A stretch of 64,000 bases of DNA from Papaver somniferum (lineage: Eukaryota; Streptophyta; Magnoliopsida; Ranunculales; Papaveraceae), in the NCBI RefSeq assembly GCF_003573695.1, contig NC_039359.1, positions 90,500,566 to 90,564,565 on the forward strand, given 5' to 3'. The notes under the pieces are model-generated. The model saw only the letters and a program-made list of their open reading frames with translations. It had not been told where the DNA came from and made no database searches. Position 1 is the first letter of the stretch. Every line of letters starts with the position of its first letter. Below, in pieces: positions 49,175 to 59,928 of the stretch. The position numbers and the translations under genes were made by a program.

Positions 49175-52100
49175 CACTACAAGAAAACATGTCATTAGCG
49201 ACGAAATACCCAGCGACACGTGGAATTTGGTCGCTATATATTAGAAACAGCGACCATTAAGTTTGTCTTTGCAAAATGAAATTTTCAGTTACAAGTTGAA
49301 AAAATTATCGCAAAGATTGTCGCTAAATTATATAAACAGCGACGGGATTTATTGTTGTAGATAAATCCTACATACCGCGACCAAAATCTATACCATCGCC
49401 GAAATATAGTTTTGGCGATAATATCACTGGTCGTTAAATGATGAATTTAGGGACGTACTTCAATTAGGTCGCCTAAGGGTCTACTTTTAGCGAAGAGTTA
49501 GACCACGATTCCCTCTAATATACCTTACTTTCCGCAAAACTAATTTATATCCTTCACTTTCTCTCTTAACTGCTGAAAAAATACGATCTCATATTCTTCT
49601 CCTTCTATTCGCTCCATATCATTAGGGTTTGAGTTCAATTCGCTCGATGGCAAAAGAAATATCGAACTCAGAGTTTAATTTGAACTCGTGTTTATTGATT
49701 CCAGGTATTGATTATCTGGGTTGATTCTGAGTTATGGTTAACTTTTGATTCGTTTTTCACTTGCATTATGATTTCGGTGGTTTAATTTTGGTTATCTTGC
49801 TTTAAATCTTCATTTTATCTGTAGCATGAATCTAGGGTTTCAAATTATTTTTTTGATTTCTGTATTTGGGGGTTTCTGTCCGGGGTTTCATTATAATAGA
49901 TTTTGTGTTTTTAGTAGTACTTCTCAAGGGTTTCGATTAATATTGTATGACTGTGAAACATGGGTTTTGTTTCATCTTGTATCTTTTAGGTCTTTGATTA
50001 ATTTAGTATGCCGAAGAAGAAGAATTGAGTTGTACAAAGGTAATCTCTCGTCCGTGAATTGTTTTATGCATTTAGGATTTTTTGTTCAGGGTTTCAAGGA
50101 TAGTGCGTCTAAATTGATATTTAATCGACTTTGGTATGCTTTTGGAACATGAATTTTATTTCCTTAATATGGCTTCTGATCTCTTTTTTTTTTCCAACTG
50201 AGAGATAGTAAGACGATACAGAGAAGACTGAAACGATAGAGGATAATAGAGAAAGATGGCAATCTCGTTTTGATCATAAGATAATTGATAGTCACAGATG
50301 AGGGGTTTGGTTCGTATTCATTTTTCAGAATATGGATCTTTATTCAGGTAAGTCTATGGTACATGTAATTTTATTCTCATTCAATTATGTTAGCATTGGG
50401 TAAGTTAATCCCTAAGCTAAGCAATTTTCGTTTTAGTTAATAATCATGGTGACTGAGTTTAAAATTTCTCTTGGAATGTAAAAATTAAACTTTACAAATC
50501 AGTTTCTTGAATGCCTAAAATTTCTTGTTTACGCGAGGCATACGTTTTTGACACAATGTATTATTCCTACAGGAGAATTACGCAACTGGAGCCGATGGAA
50601 GGCAAAACAAAAGTGCACTCTGTCAAGTGGGTAACAAAAATTACAAGAAGGGGCTACAAGTTTGAGTCATGGTGATATAGGAGTTCCAGCAAAACTACCA
50701 CCTTCAAAAACCCCTTGAGTTCTGTTGACGGGATTGCAAAATAAATGTTTGGTTTGAAATAAGGACAATATATTGGGAGAGGATGATGACAAAGTAAGTG
50801 ATTTTATTATTACAAATCTTTATTCTAAGGTAATTATTACCATGTTTTAAGATGTTGGAATATCTTCGTGGATGGTTGTTTTGACTTCAGCCAACACCCA
50901 GCAAGTGATAGTTCGTAATGGTGACTGTATTTAGGATGAGCCTTGGCTGTCCATTTCCTTCCGCTACATAATAAGATGGTGTGGTAGTAAATTTTCGAAA
51001 TGTAATGGCATTTTAACTTAAATTTGCAGGAAAACGAACTAGAAGTAATTGATGGTGTTGGTGCCGAAACAGGGCAGTGTAGAAAAACTACAGTTGGTGG
51101 CCGAAACAGTTAATTGGATCAGGTGAAGACTGAAACAACTAGTTAACCTCTAAAAAGAACTTTTGATGTTTCTAATTTTTTGTTGTGCGACTACGGTAAC
51201 TATTAACTAGTGGATTTCTTCGGTTATCTCTAATTTGTCTAACATATATAACTTGTTAATTAACTCCAAAAAAGAACTTTTGTCTGAACACACTACTTTA
51301 TTATTCAAATCTAGAGGTTGAGCATTCTCGGCTTTCAGGTGGACATTCTAAAGCAACGAAAATTAATTTGATAAAGACCATTAATCTGATTAAGTTGAAG
51401 CATTTAGGTCTTGCTTACCATAGATTTATAATGAAATTTTGGGCTTCAACCTTGTTGTTAAGGCGACTTCCTGGCACAATACTTGGGAGGGTATTGCAAA
51501 GGAAAAACTTGGGGATATACTAAGGTAGCAGGTTTTAACCTTTTTTTTCGTAAGTGGAATGCTGTTAAGTAAGACTTTGGGTGTGAAACCCTTTTGGTTC
51601 TTCTTCACCATTTATAATTGGATGATTCATTTGCAGGTTGGGGATGTTCCGGTTACTTGCACAAAACTCTTGTGCTAAGCCTGGATGACAAACGATTCAA
51701 ATAATCTAGTTGTACATAACCGATGCTTAAATATGTTAGCAGAACAACATTCATTGGTCAGGATTGGAGGCGTATGCAAGACACAAAAGTAACTATTAAT
51801 GTCAACTTATAAGAATTTCATTCTATTTTTGTGAACTGTTTTTTTTTTCCTTTTCTTTTTATTTCTCTTTACAAAGTAGGTAGATTAGGTAGTACAAAAC
51901 TTTGTTAGTCGGAGCTTGTATTAAGAATCGTTTGAGATAATATGAATTTGATTTATGAACAATCGTTTGAGCTAATATGAATTTGATTATGGAATTTTCC
52001 TATTTTAATGAATCCTCGCGATGTGATTCTTTCTATTGATAATTTATCTTCCTTACGTGCTAACAATCGGCAATAACAACATTCAGAGCCGAATAAAGAC

Positions 52101-52417
52101 ATTTTCCAACAAAACTAGATCACGTCGCAAAAAAACAAAAATTAGGCGGCATGAATTTCTTGTCGCTAATGAATATATATTTGCGATAATACATTTTTTG
52201 GTCGGTGAATTTTGATTTTCAGCCACGAAACAGTAAATTGTCGGCAATAAACATTTGGCGACGAAACAAGAATTTAAGTCGCAGTAACCTTTCAGCGACC
52301 TACTATTGTCGACGAACTGGGCGACGCCACCTTTTTGTCGCAAACGTTTATTAGCGACGAAAAGTACAAATTTTGCGACATTCGCCTTCGTCGCTGACGA
52401 GCAATTTTCTTGTAGTG
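49175..52417. mobile_element. Non-autonomous CACTA transposon
   Basis: Perfect 13-base inverted ends CACTACAAGAAAA / TTTTCTTGTAGTG and a 3-base duplication cct (49172-49174 and 52418-52420) identify a CACTA (En/Spm) element. Both subterminal regions (49190-49500 and 52070-52400) are crowded with gcgac/gtcgc motifs in both orientations, the usual transposase-binding layout. The 3.2 kb carries no recognisable transposase. The middle has agggtttgag and T-rich stretches reminiscent of a plant 5' UTR, so captured host DNA is possible but unproven. Confidence 0.93.
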
Positions 52418-52700
52418 CCTTGCTGCGCCATACCATGTCGGCCTTCCCTATGCGGCTACCAAAACGAAGGCCTGCAACAATCAATGGCCATTTTTTCATC
52501 TAAGATGCAGATCTTAGACGTCCAAGGTAACCAGCTAACGCATGGAGACCTTTGGCCCTAGTTTGATCGCGCCTAAACAAATCCAAAACCCTAACTTTTG
52601 GCCGCGTCTAAACTGGGCCACATTAAAGCCATACTGCCATACTTTTATGCCACTGGCTACCAAACGAAAGGTTGCAATGATCAACGTCTACCTCCCTCTT
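52418..52700. repeat. Tandem array resumes after the CACTA element
   Basis: The array unit continues directly: ccttgctgcgccataccatg, ggctaccaaaacgaaggcct at about 52455, then a diverged ggtaaccagctaacgcatgg and ggccctagtttgatcgcgcc. A last weak half unit (ggctaccaaacgaaaggttg) ends near 52700. This terminal unit is the most diverged, as expected at the edge of an array. Confidence 0.85.
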
Positions 52701-53441
52701 AAGATGCAAAATCTCGACCATTGAAGGTCACCACCGAGCCGGCAAGTCTCCCAAGCTCAACTTGCCAGAAAACAACAACATGCTACATGATTTCCACGAA
52801 AAAACTCGAGACATCAACACATGTCACAAACTGGGGGATGCTCATTGGGTATTGGTTTGGCGGTTTACAGCGTGCGGCGTACACTACGCTCGTTATAAGA
52901 AAATGTCATAAGGATGAGCCGGTTAGTAAATACAGGGAGTAATGGTGAAACGCTTTCTTTTATGGAACATCAATTCCAAGCATTACGGGTTACCACATCC
53001 TCCCGTTTACTCAGCCGTTTTGCATTTCTTAATGAGACCAGAGTACGTTTCACTTCGACTTGTATAAATAGGCATTACCTATTTCCACCGAACAACAAGT
53101 TCTGGTCAGTAGCATACAACACTCAGAAAATGTTCGCTAGCTTTCCCATATGTTAGCTTCCCACTTTCTGATACAAGTTACAAAGCAACTACTCTTCCAG
53201 AATCAACTATTCTGGTCTCAAAACTCTCTTCGCTCCCCTCTCCAAAACCAACCCTTCTACTCCTCTTTGTGACCGAAGCAAGTATGGAACGACGATTTCT
53301 TGGTTTAGGCCGTATTTGTACAGATTGATCTCTTGAATTTAAAGTACTCCCTTTCAGTACATTGTTTAGAGTTTAGACTCGTTTCTCACCCACACGCCCG
53401 AAATTACCTAAATCAGCAGAAACCGTTTTCACTCTCAAACA
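52701..53441 (+). repeat. Plus-strand LTR-like end with TATA box
   Basis: A clear TATA motif, cttgtataaataggc, is at about 53059-53073, followed by 370 bases with leader-like composition. The end ctctcaaaca is followed at once by attggcgactacagtgggag, which resembles the TGGCGAC..GTGGGGA primer-binding sites of plant Ty3/gypsy elements. This orientation is opposite to element A. If real, the 69-bp and 210-bp arrays could lie in the U3 of this LTR (a TG start at about 46881 is possible). No partner LTR was found. Confidence 0.4.
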
Positions 53442-54127
53442 ATTGGCGACTACAGTGGGAGATTGATCTTTCGGTTACAATGTCAATTTTCGACCATCGA
53501 TCTCATGCTTCGACCCAGACATCAAGGAGGTATAAGAAGGCGATCCGCTCATGGATCGACGACTCAGTTACCAGACGACCCAATTATCAGTCTTGACACG
53601 ACGAGGGATGACTGGGGACTGCCTAGAGGTTAAAAGCGAACAATCTAACCAGGGATCGATGACTCGATTATCAGATGAGACTACTGGGGAATTTCCATAA
53701 TCATGGCGGTGCCTCCCATAAAACTCGGTCTTACACCCGGAAGATTCCCTTTTCATCAGGAGACCTGAAAAACCGAGTAAGTCTTACCTAGACAAAATAC
53801 ATGGCTTGCTATTTCAAGTTTTCATGGGAATGATTAAACCGATAGCCATGTTATGTTTCACCCCATGTCATCTACCGACATGCAACACTCACGGTTCCAT
53901 GGTTTTCCTGGGATGTTTGCGTCACTTACAATCCTAACCAAGACAACATCATTCCCAAAACAATCTATTCCAAAATAATTCATTCCAAAAGAATAATCCA
54001 AAACCCTCAAGGTAACGTTTTTCTATCAACCCTAAAATCCAGGAAATCAAAACCATAAACTAGGCGTTTCATTTTCCTTTCAAAAAAAAAAACCTAAAAA
54101 TAAGAAGTTCAGAAGACAGAAATACAT
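53442..54127. other. Noncoding spacer before the PMD ORF
   Basis: Starts with the primer-site-like motif, then tatcag/gatcgacgactc quasi-repeats (53570-53690) and a ggtgcctcccataaaactcg gtcttacacc block. It ends in A-rich sequence. No domain seen on either strand. Confidence 0.5.
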
Positions 54128-56811
54128 TCAAGGAAAGTTTTTCAACAATGGTTTGCTCTTCTTAGCAAGAGCCTCCTTCGTGCTTTGGAGAGCCGCCCTC
54201 TTCAACTTCAGCTTCCTGGACAATTTTTCGACTTCCGCTTCTTGCTTCTTCACCATATCCGTAGAAGGACCTTCGACTTTTTCGACCAGCAACTTTTCAA
54301 CCTCAGAGAAACCGTCAACGAACAAAAGAACATTGAACTCGAAGTTTACACACATGTCACGATGGAACCTCCATCTCGAGATTACATCCTCAGAAACAGT
54401 ATTACCAGTCACGTTGCACATGTCGTCAATCAAAGACAAAGCTCCCTCCACACACTTAACCAACGCAAATCGACTAGTAACCTTCTTGGTCGTGGCGATA
54501 TGTCCGTGGCTTTCCCATATCTTGGTGTATAGCGCCGCATGTTTGGTTGGCACGCTAAATCCCCCGATCAACACATGATCCGGATAAGGAACCAGGTATG
54601 GAGGGTTGAAAGTGGCGCCAGCGTCTATATTAGCAACCGGCAAGGGATTCCTAACGACAATTGCACCTGCGGCCACTGGAGTACTCTCCATTGTCTGAGT
54701 CACAATGATGTTTTCATCTCGATCAACATCCATTTCAAGGTCGCCCGGTGCGGCTTCCACAATTGGAGACAAAGCAGAATCACCACCAGTCTCCGTCTCA
54801 GGGCCCTCTTCAAAAACGTTTTCCCCCTATGACATCACGGATTAGATATTTTCCAAAGAGAAAGACAAAAAAAACATGCGGGAGACTCACTGATTCGCTT
54901 TCAGACTGGCTAGAAGAAGATTCAGCACTGCTGTCGGAAGAACTACTCTTTCCATCACTGAACTCTTAGCTTTCATCCTTCTCGAGTTCCCCATCGCCAC
55001 GGATAGGCTCAGCATCGCCACCCTCCTTCTCGAGAAGAGATGTTTTCTGACTACTTGCAAGTTTGGTAAAGGCGTTCATGCTGCTGAGACCCTAGGAAAG
55101 ATACAAAGACGGATACTCAGGAAAGAAACAAGGATATACACGATCCAACTAAAGTCAAGAGGAAAATCACACGTACCCGCGTATTGGACGAACTGAAAGT
55201 CGGTAGGGCTGTCGAAACTGACTGGGAACCATTTGCACGGCTTTTAGATCTTCGCTTGTTCACTTCGGGACTATCTGCATTCGGGCTAACAGATTTTCCC
55301 TTGGGCGAAGAAGGATCCCTCAGCAGTGTATGCTCCGCTAAAACCGCAGGAGAAGGCTTACCACGACGGTTTTCTACCACATCATTCACGAATCCATGGA
55401 AAATGAGAAACTCATCCTGCCAAAATATGTTATATTTGGAGGTTGTTGATGGATTTCGTTCCGCAAGCAGGAAAGGGAGACTTTTACCCGACACAAGAAC
55501 AGTAGCATCGAGAACAGTTAGCAACGAGACTTCTGGAACAACCGGCTGACGAACAAGTGGGACCCTTTGGTCAAAACCCATATGCCGAGTCGTTCTATCG
55601 ATATTGTAAGATACTGCTTTGCAAGATCCCCAAAAGAAAGACGACACATATCCTCATATCCTCTTTAAGAAGACAAAGACATGCTCGGAGCAGAAGAAAA
55701 GGTACTGATCTGACTTATGGACGCATGCACCGGAGCTCATGGACTAAAATTGACCGTGTGCGAGTTGTCAACGAATCCAACCAGGTTCGAACCAATCTTT
55801 GTGCGCCTATTCGACCAGCGCAGTATCCTAGATCCACCCCAAGACTCGGGAAGTACGGACAACGGTTTTGGAGCATACCTTTCAAAGTGCTCCCATAGCC
55901 ACGCTTGGAGAAAAGGCGGCATGAATATACGAATCCACTTTCATGTAACCATTTGAAGCGCACATGTCCGCGACCAGCTGATCCAAGTGTGTATACAGAG
56001 AACCAAGAAACAACCCGCCAATAGGGAGAACGACACCTTTTGCAAATTTTATGGCAAACTTGATAAGTTCCTATCTTATCTCCTTCTTACCCGAGCCGTC
56101 ATAGAAAATATCTTTGGATAACCAAAGAGCCAAGAACGCCGCGACATGAAGCGTAGTATTCTTCTGATTCGGCTCCAACCCATCGGGAAACCACTAAGAC
56201 ACCCACCATCCATAGAAGCACCTCGTCTCGTTTTTCCGAACGAATCCTTTTGATTTCGCAACCAGAGCGGCGTGCATTTCTTCTTCATATGCAGACAATT
56301 TGACATCGAGGTTTCCTATTACAAGAAGGTTCAGCAACACGGCCATGCTCTCTAAGGAGATAGTCATTTCACCCCACCTGCATATGGCCGTGTGAGTGTT
56401 TGGACACTATCTGGAAATAAAAGCAACCAAGCCTGGAATATCTTTCCTAATTTGAAGCATTGCGGAAGCCGCGACAGCATCAATGATCTGCGCCTTGGTC
56501 AAACTGGCTTTTACGCATTCCTGGATCATCATGAATATCATCCATTTCTCAAAGAGATGCAACGGACTCAAAGAGATTTTAAAGTCAATAGGAGAATCAT
56601 GATACTCTTTCCTCTGAAGCCAAAACCTTATTACACCTCCTAGATGAACCGACCGGGCCTCTCCTTCACTTTCCGGACCAGTTAGAAGAATCGACACATA
56701 CTTGGGATGATTTCTCCTAATCGTGGTGGATGTTGTAAAGAACTCATCATCTATGTTTGGCTTGGAATTGCCAACATCTTTCGGTACGGCAGAACTTTTC
56801 TCAAATGACAT
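54128..56811 (-). pseudogene. Element A ORF with plant mobile domain (PMD), broken
   Basis: The frame starts at the ATG ending at 56811 and reads in element A's own direction, next to its 5' LTR. The domain carries IRFWLQRKEYHDSPIDFKI, a LVAFISR segment, then MTISLESMAVLLNLL, ETRCFYGWW, HVAAFLALWLSKDIFYDGSG, PIGGLFLGSLYTHLDQL and GALERYAPKPL. This order fits the aminotransferase-like plant mobile domain, which occurs in Ty3/gypsy elements and in host genes for silencing or development. A Ser-rich tail (55117-55400), introns and a terminal coiled coil (54128-54330) follow. There are at least four stops or frameshifts. PMD assignment is by motif memory. Confidence 0.62.
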
Positions 56812-57671
56812 CCTAACGAAAATTCTCTCACGCTACTTCCACCTTAGAAATAACTACAATGGAACAATACGAAGAGAAATTATTACGGAAAGTGCATGGA
56901 AATTATTTTATCAGACACAAGAGATCCATCCTGGACGTAAGCCAATTTGTTTCAAAGTCATAATGCGCACAGGCAACGAAATGGGGACTGACAGACCCTG
57001 CATCACCTCCTCATGCCAAGACTGTACCCTGCAGCGGGAAATTTTCTCCCAGCCGAGGAGGCGCGCCCCACTACGGGAACCATACACACGGTCACACCAG
57101 GAAAAAGGAGTAACCCCTAGAAGCTAGGTTTTCGCGAAAAGGGAATGACAATTACCAGCTCATGCATGCCTACTTTGCATGGTAATTGAGGCGGCCAACA
57201 TCACTACGGTATTCACGCCTCAATGTTACTACAAGTTCGTGCAAAGCATACCTACAACTAGGATTCATACCAACGCAGAAGTACAACATTTCTACAAGTT
57301 CAAGCAAAAGGTACGCCTACAGCTAGGGTTTGCACTAACAAAAAAAAAACAAACATTTTAAAGAGGAAGTGTTGAAAGACATACCTGGGATTCGCTCGTC
57401 CGCTTTATTGTTACCACACAGCCAGAATAAAAAAAATAGGTGTGAAGTAAAAGGAGAGGCCGGACCTCCTTTTATAGGCGTGATACTTGTGGGTTTGAAT
57501 AAGGAAAAGAGTTCATATTTGAGTCAAGTAAATTTTCCTTTTGAAAGCAACAAAAAGTAAATCTCAATTGGAGAAATTTGAAAATTTTAATGCAATTAAA
57601 AGACAGTGGATCTGGATTTGGAATAGGTAGAATAAATTCTTTACTCATTCCGTGTTTCTCTAGCGCCAAAT
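56812..57671 (-). promoter_or_regulatory. Element A leader with primer-binding site
   Basis: Minus-strand leader between the 5' LTR and the PMD ORF. The primer-binding motif ATTTGGCGCTAGAGAAACAC is at 57652-57671 and matches those of B and C apart from a few bases. ctacaagttc..caaagc..acctacaactaggatt segments repeat at about 57229-57262 and 57292-57327. No coding sequence. Confidence 0.7.
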
Positions 57672-58100
57672 TGTGATACCATTTTTCTACCATCACAATC
57701 AAATGGACGAGATTGTTGGATCTCGATTCAAATCACAAAGCAGTGAATAAGATATGATAAAGATGAAAATAAGTGCAAAGAAATTAAATGGACACACAAA
57801 GATTAACGTGGTTCGGCTATGCCTACGTCCACGGGGGTAAATGATTCGTTTCATTATATGCTTGATTAGTTATATTTTAGTAAGAATAGAACTGAGTTGT
57901 GGAAGGGGAGAAGAGAAGGAAGTTGTCCCCCTTCCTAAAACCTAATCTCCTTCTATATATGCGAAAAAATATTTGGCTCATTACCTTGGCGTCACATTGA
58001 AGCAGTCTTGGACTTGATACGGTACACTGCGTTGCTTCATATTATCCTGTTTCAGTTGTCGATGGTCGCCACGTGTATGGTGGAGATTACGGTGTCTACA
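57672..58100 (-). repeat. Element A 5' LTR (right)
   Basis: 429 bp, tgtgatacca to ggtgtctaca, partner of 15777-16237. It lacks about 30 bases present in the left copy around 16030-16060 and has other small indels, so this is an older insertion than B or C. The ctcct target duplication follows at 58101-58105. Confidence 0.92.
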
Positions 58101-58838
58101 CTCCTGTTCCTAAACCGAGTACTCCGCAATAGAATCCGGTTTTCCTTTTTGATAATTCGTACCCAAGAGACCATCCCAATTTCGTTGGCTAAAACAACAG
58201 CCAAAGCCTAGTCTAATCTCAACCGAGTCTAAAGTGAATTTTTCCGAGGCAAGAGTAATATCTGCAACGGCTCATTGCCATAATTTAGAGAATGAGTAAC
58301 AAAGTCGGCATTGCAATTAGGTTCAGGGGGGTACTACAAGGCTGAAACTGGAATGTAAGTGAATTACGATAAGGATACATGGGGTCATCTTGATGGAAAC
58401 TTGGATTGGCACCATCGCATTGAAGCCAAATAAATACACTACCTGAATCAACCACCAAATAGTAAGTCATGAACGACGGTGGTCCTCCTCTACCATTTGA
58501 AAACATGCCAATACATATTTCTGCAACGTACCACATTTGTGCTTCGTAACTTACAGGAAGGCTTACAAAATCGGGATTGATCGAGCTTGTTGCATTGTCT
58601 TGGAGTAATATTTGTGACTCGATGTAACGCGAACGAGCTTTGGATTGTTCGATAAGTCTCTCGGGTCTTTTATTTCGTGTCAAATGATCGCCTGGATATA
58701 AAGGTGATTCTTTGGAGTCCCTATGAATCAACCTTATTGAAAACCCACTAGTTGAGTTTACTGCAATGACCGAGTTTATATGCACTAGTGATGAAACAAG
58801 AGTAATTGTTAGAAGAAAAATCAAAAGGTTTCACCCAT
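58101..58838 (-). pseudogene. Aspartic protease (nepenthesin/CDR1-like), N-terminal half
   Basis: Beginning at the right, a hydrophobic signal-peptide-like stretch (IFLLTITLVSSLVHINSVIA) is followed by GFSIRLIHRDSKESPLYPG, typical of CDR1-like proteases. An MWYVAEICIG strand and VVDSGSVFIWLQC follow, the last with the first catalytic aspartate (DSGS for the usual DTGS). After a frame change at about 58320 come NCNADFVTHSLNYGNEPLQ, FTLDSVEIRLGFGC and AGVLGLGTG, reaching 58106. The next residues, GWSLVTQLG, are found at 15771 across element A. The ATG at 58836-58838 is out of frame with the body. No intron is evident. Confidence 0.9.
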
Positions 58839-58893
58839 TTTTGATCGTCTAACAAGAATTTTGGTATGCAAATGATGAATCGTACTTGGGTAA

Positions 58894-59690
58894 CACCTTG
58901 TTTGTTTGCAGCTGACTCATCTGAGTCATCTGGATCTGAGTCGTCTGGATCTGAGTAAAATTACCTGACTCATCTGGATCTGACTCACTAAGGTCTGAGT
59001 CAGACCTGACTCAGCTGACTGGATTTTTTTGGACAGAAAATGCCCTTGTGCACATTTCAAACCATAACATTTATCACTACTGAAACATCACAAATTGTTC
59101 CATTCCAGTCTAAACAATTTCCCTTTTTTGATGGAATGAAACATATTAAACATCATAAAAAAATAAAATCTAAAGATTAAAGTCCTACAAACATAAAAGA
59201 AGAAACAAAATCTAAAGGAGACTAGCTATCTCATATCGTAAGTTGTTCATATATATCTGCTCTTGTCGTCCAAATAGACGAGGTGCATTTTCTTCCGTTT
59301 CCGCTTCCACTTCGACTTCCACCTGTGTCTCATTCATATCAAATGTCTCATTCTCATATTCTTTAAATAGCCAATCATCCAATGCATTACGACGTAGAAA
59401 GTTATGTATTGACATGCAAGCAATAACGATATCTCTTTGAGTCTCAAATGAGTAAGAAGGCATTTTACTTAAGACGGGAAATCTTACTTTCAATACCCCG
59501 AATGCTCTCTCAATCACATTCCTCAATCGAGCATGGGCTTGATTAAACTTCTCTTCTTTTGCCGTTGGAGGAACTCTTCGGTAATCACCTATCCAATACC
59601 TTATGTTGCGATACAGACACATAAAACCTTGTGTATGAGAGTACGCAGCATCACATAGATAGTATTTGTCTGCAAATTTTCAACAAAAAC
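58894..59690 (-). mobile_element. PIF/Harbinger transposon, truncated
   Basis: The left end follows TAA (58891-58893), the usual 3-base Harbinger target, and reads caccttgtttgtttgcagct then gactcatctgagtca repeats (58910-59020). Ends of this gtttgttt..tgactca type occur in plant Harbingers. Transposase coding follows on the minus strand. No right terminus was found before the Copia sequence, so one end is lost. Confidence 0.65.
59212..59672 (-). pseudogene. Harbinger transposase (DDE_4), C-terminal exon
   Basis: The open frame (59212-59622, extending upstream to about 59672) reads KYYLCDAAYSHTQGF, the strand with the second catalytic aspartate. It continues YRNIRYWIGDYRRVPP, NQAHARLRNVIERAFGVLK with the catalytic glutamate, VRFPVL and IVIACMSIHNFLRR, and ends in an acidic tail. 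The exon begins after a ttgaaaatttgcag acceptor. The first-aspartate exon is not present. This class of nuclease normally works with a separate Myb-like protein, which is also absent here. Confidence 0.85.
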
Positions 59691-59888
59691 ATTATGAAGT
59701 CATGCTGATGAAACTGCAGCAAGATGTAACATATATGCTAGTCCAAACTCTAATCACATCCTCATCTGCCAAAGAAACCGGGCGCCTCTCTGCTATTAAG
59801 GAGGGTAGGCACAAAGCTAATAACTACTATGACTACTGTCTCACGCTTTAATATGTTCCCTTAATAAAATAATTAGGTGTAAACTAAG
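59691..59888. other. Unassigned stretch between Harbinger and Copia
   Basis: About 200 bases with no recognisable coding or terminal motif. The boundary of either neighbour may lie inside it. Confidence 0.4.
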
Positions 59889-59928
59889 AACCTACTGATG
59901 ACCATAAGTTACTACAGTGATTATGTAA
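59889..59928 (+). pseudogene. Copia pre-integrase fragment left of the TRIM
   Basis: The plus strand reads PTDDHKLLQ-stop-L and, once the TRIM and one target copy are removed, continues in frame into CKVCRTHKLPF at 61808. PTDDHxLLQ fits the HPTD..L segment just before the integrase zinc region of Copia elements. tgtaa at 59924-59928 is the left target duplication. Confidence 0.5.

Larger units (their letters stand above)
15777..58100 (-). mobile_element. Element A: outer non-autonomous LTR retrotransposon with nested insertions
   Basis: LTRs at 15777-16237 and 57672-58100 start TGT and end ACA and are flanked by ctcct (15772-15776 and 58101-58105). On the minus strand the polypurine tract AAGAAAAGGGGTAAAT abuts the left LTR, and ATTTGGCGCTAG, the primer-binding site, abuts the right LTR. 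Removing elements B, C and CACTA leaves about 16 kb of its own DNA. The only recognisable coding region is a broken PMD ORF next to the 5' LTR. No gag, protease, RT or integrase was found outside B and C, so A would need enzymes from a relative. Confidence 0.9.

Noticed and set aside
52083..52499. 138-codon minus-strand ORF at the CACTA right end
   Set aside because: It runs across the CACTA terminus into the tandem array, so it is a chance fusion of subterminal repeats and array.
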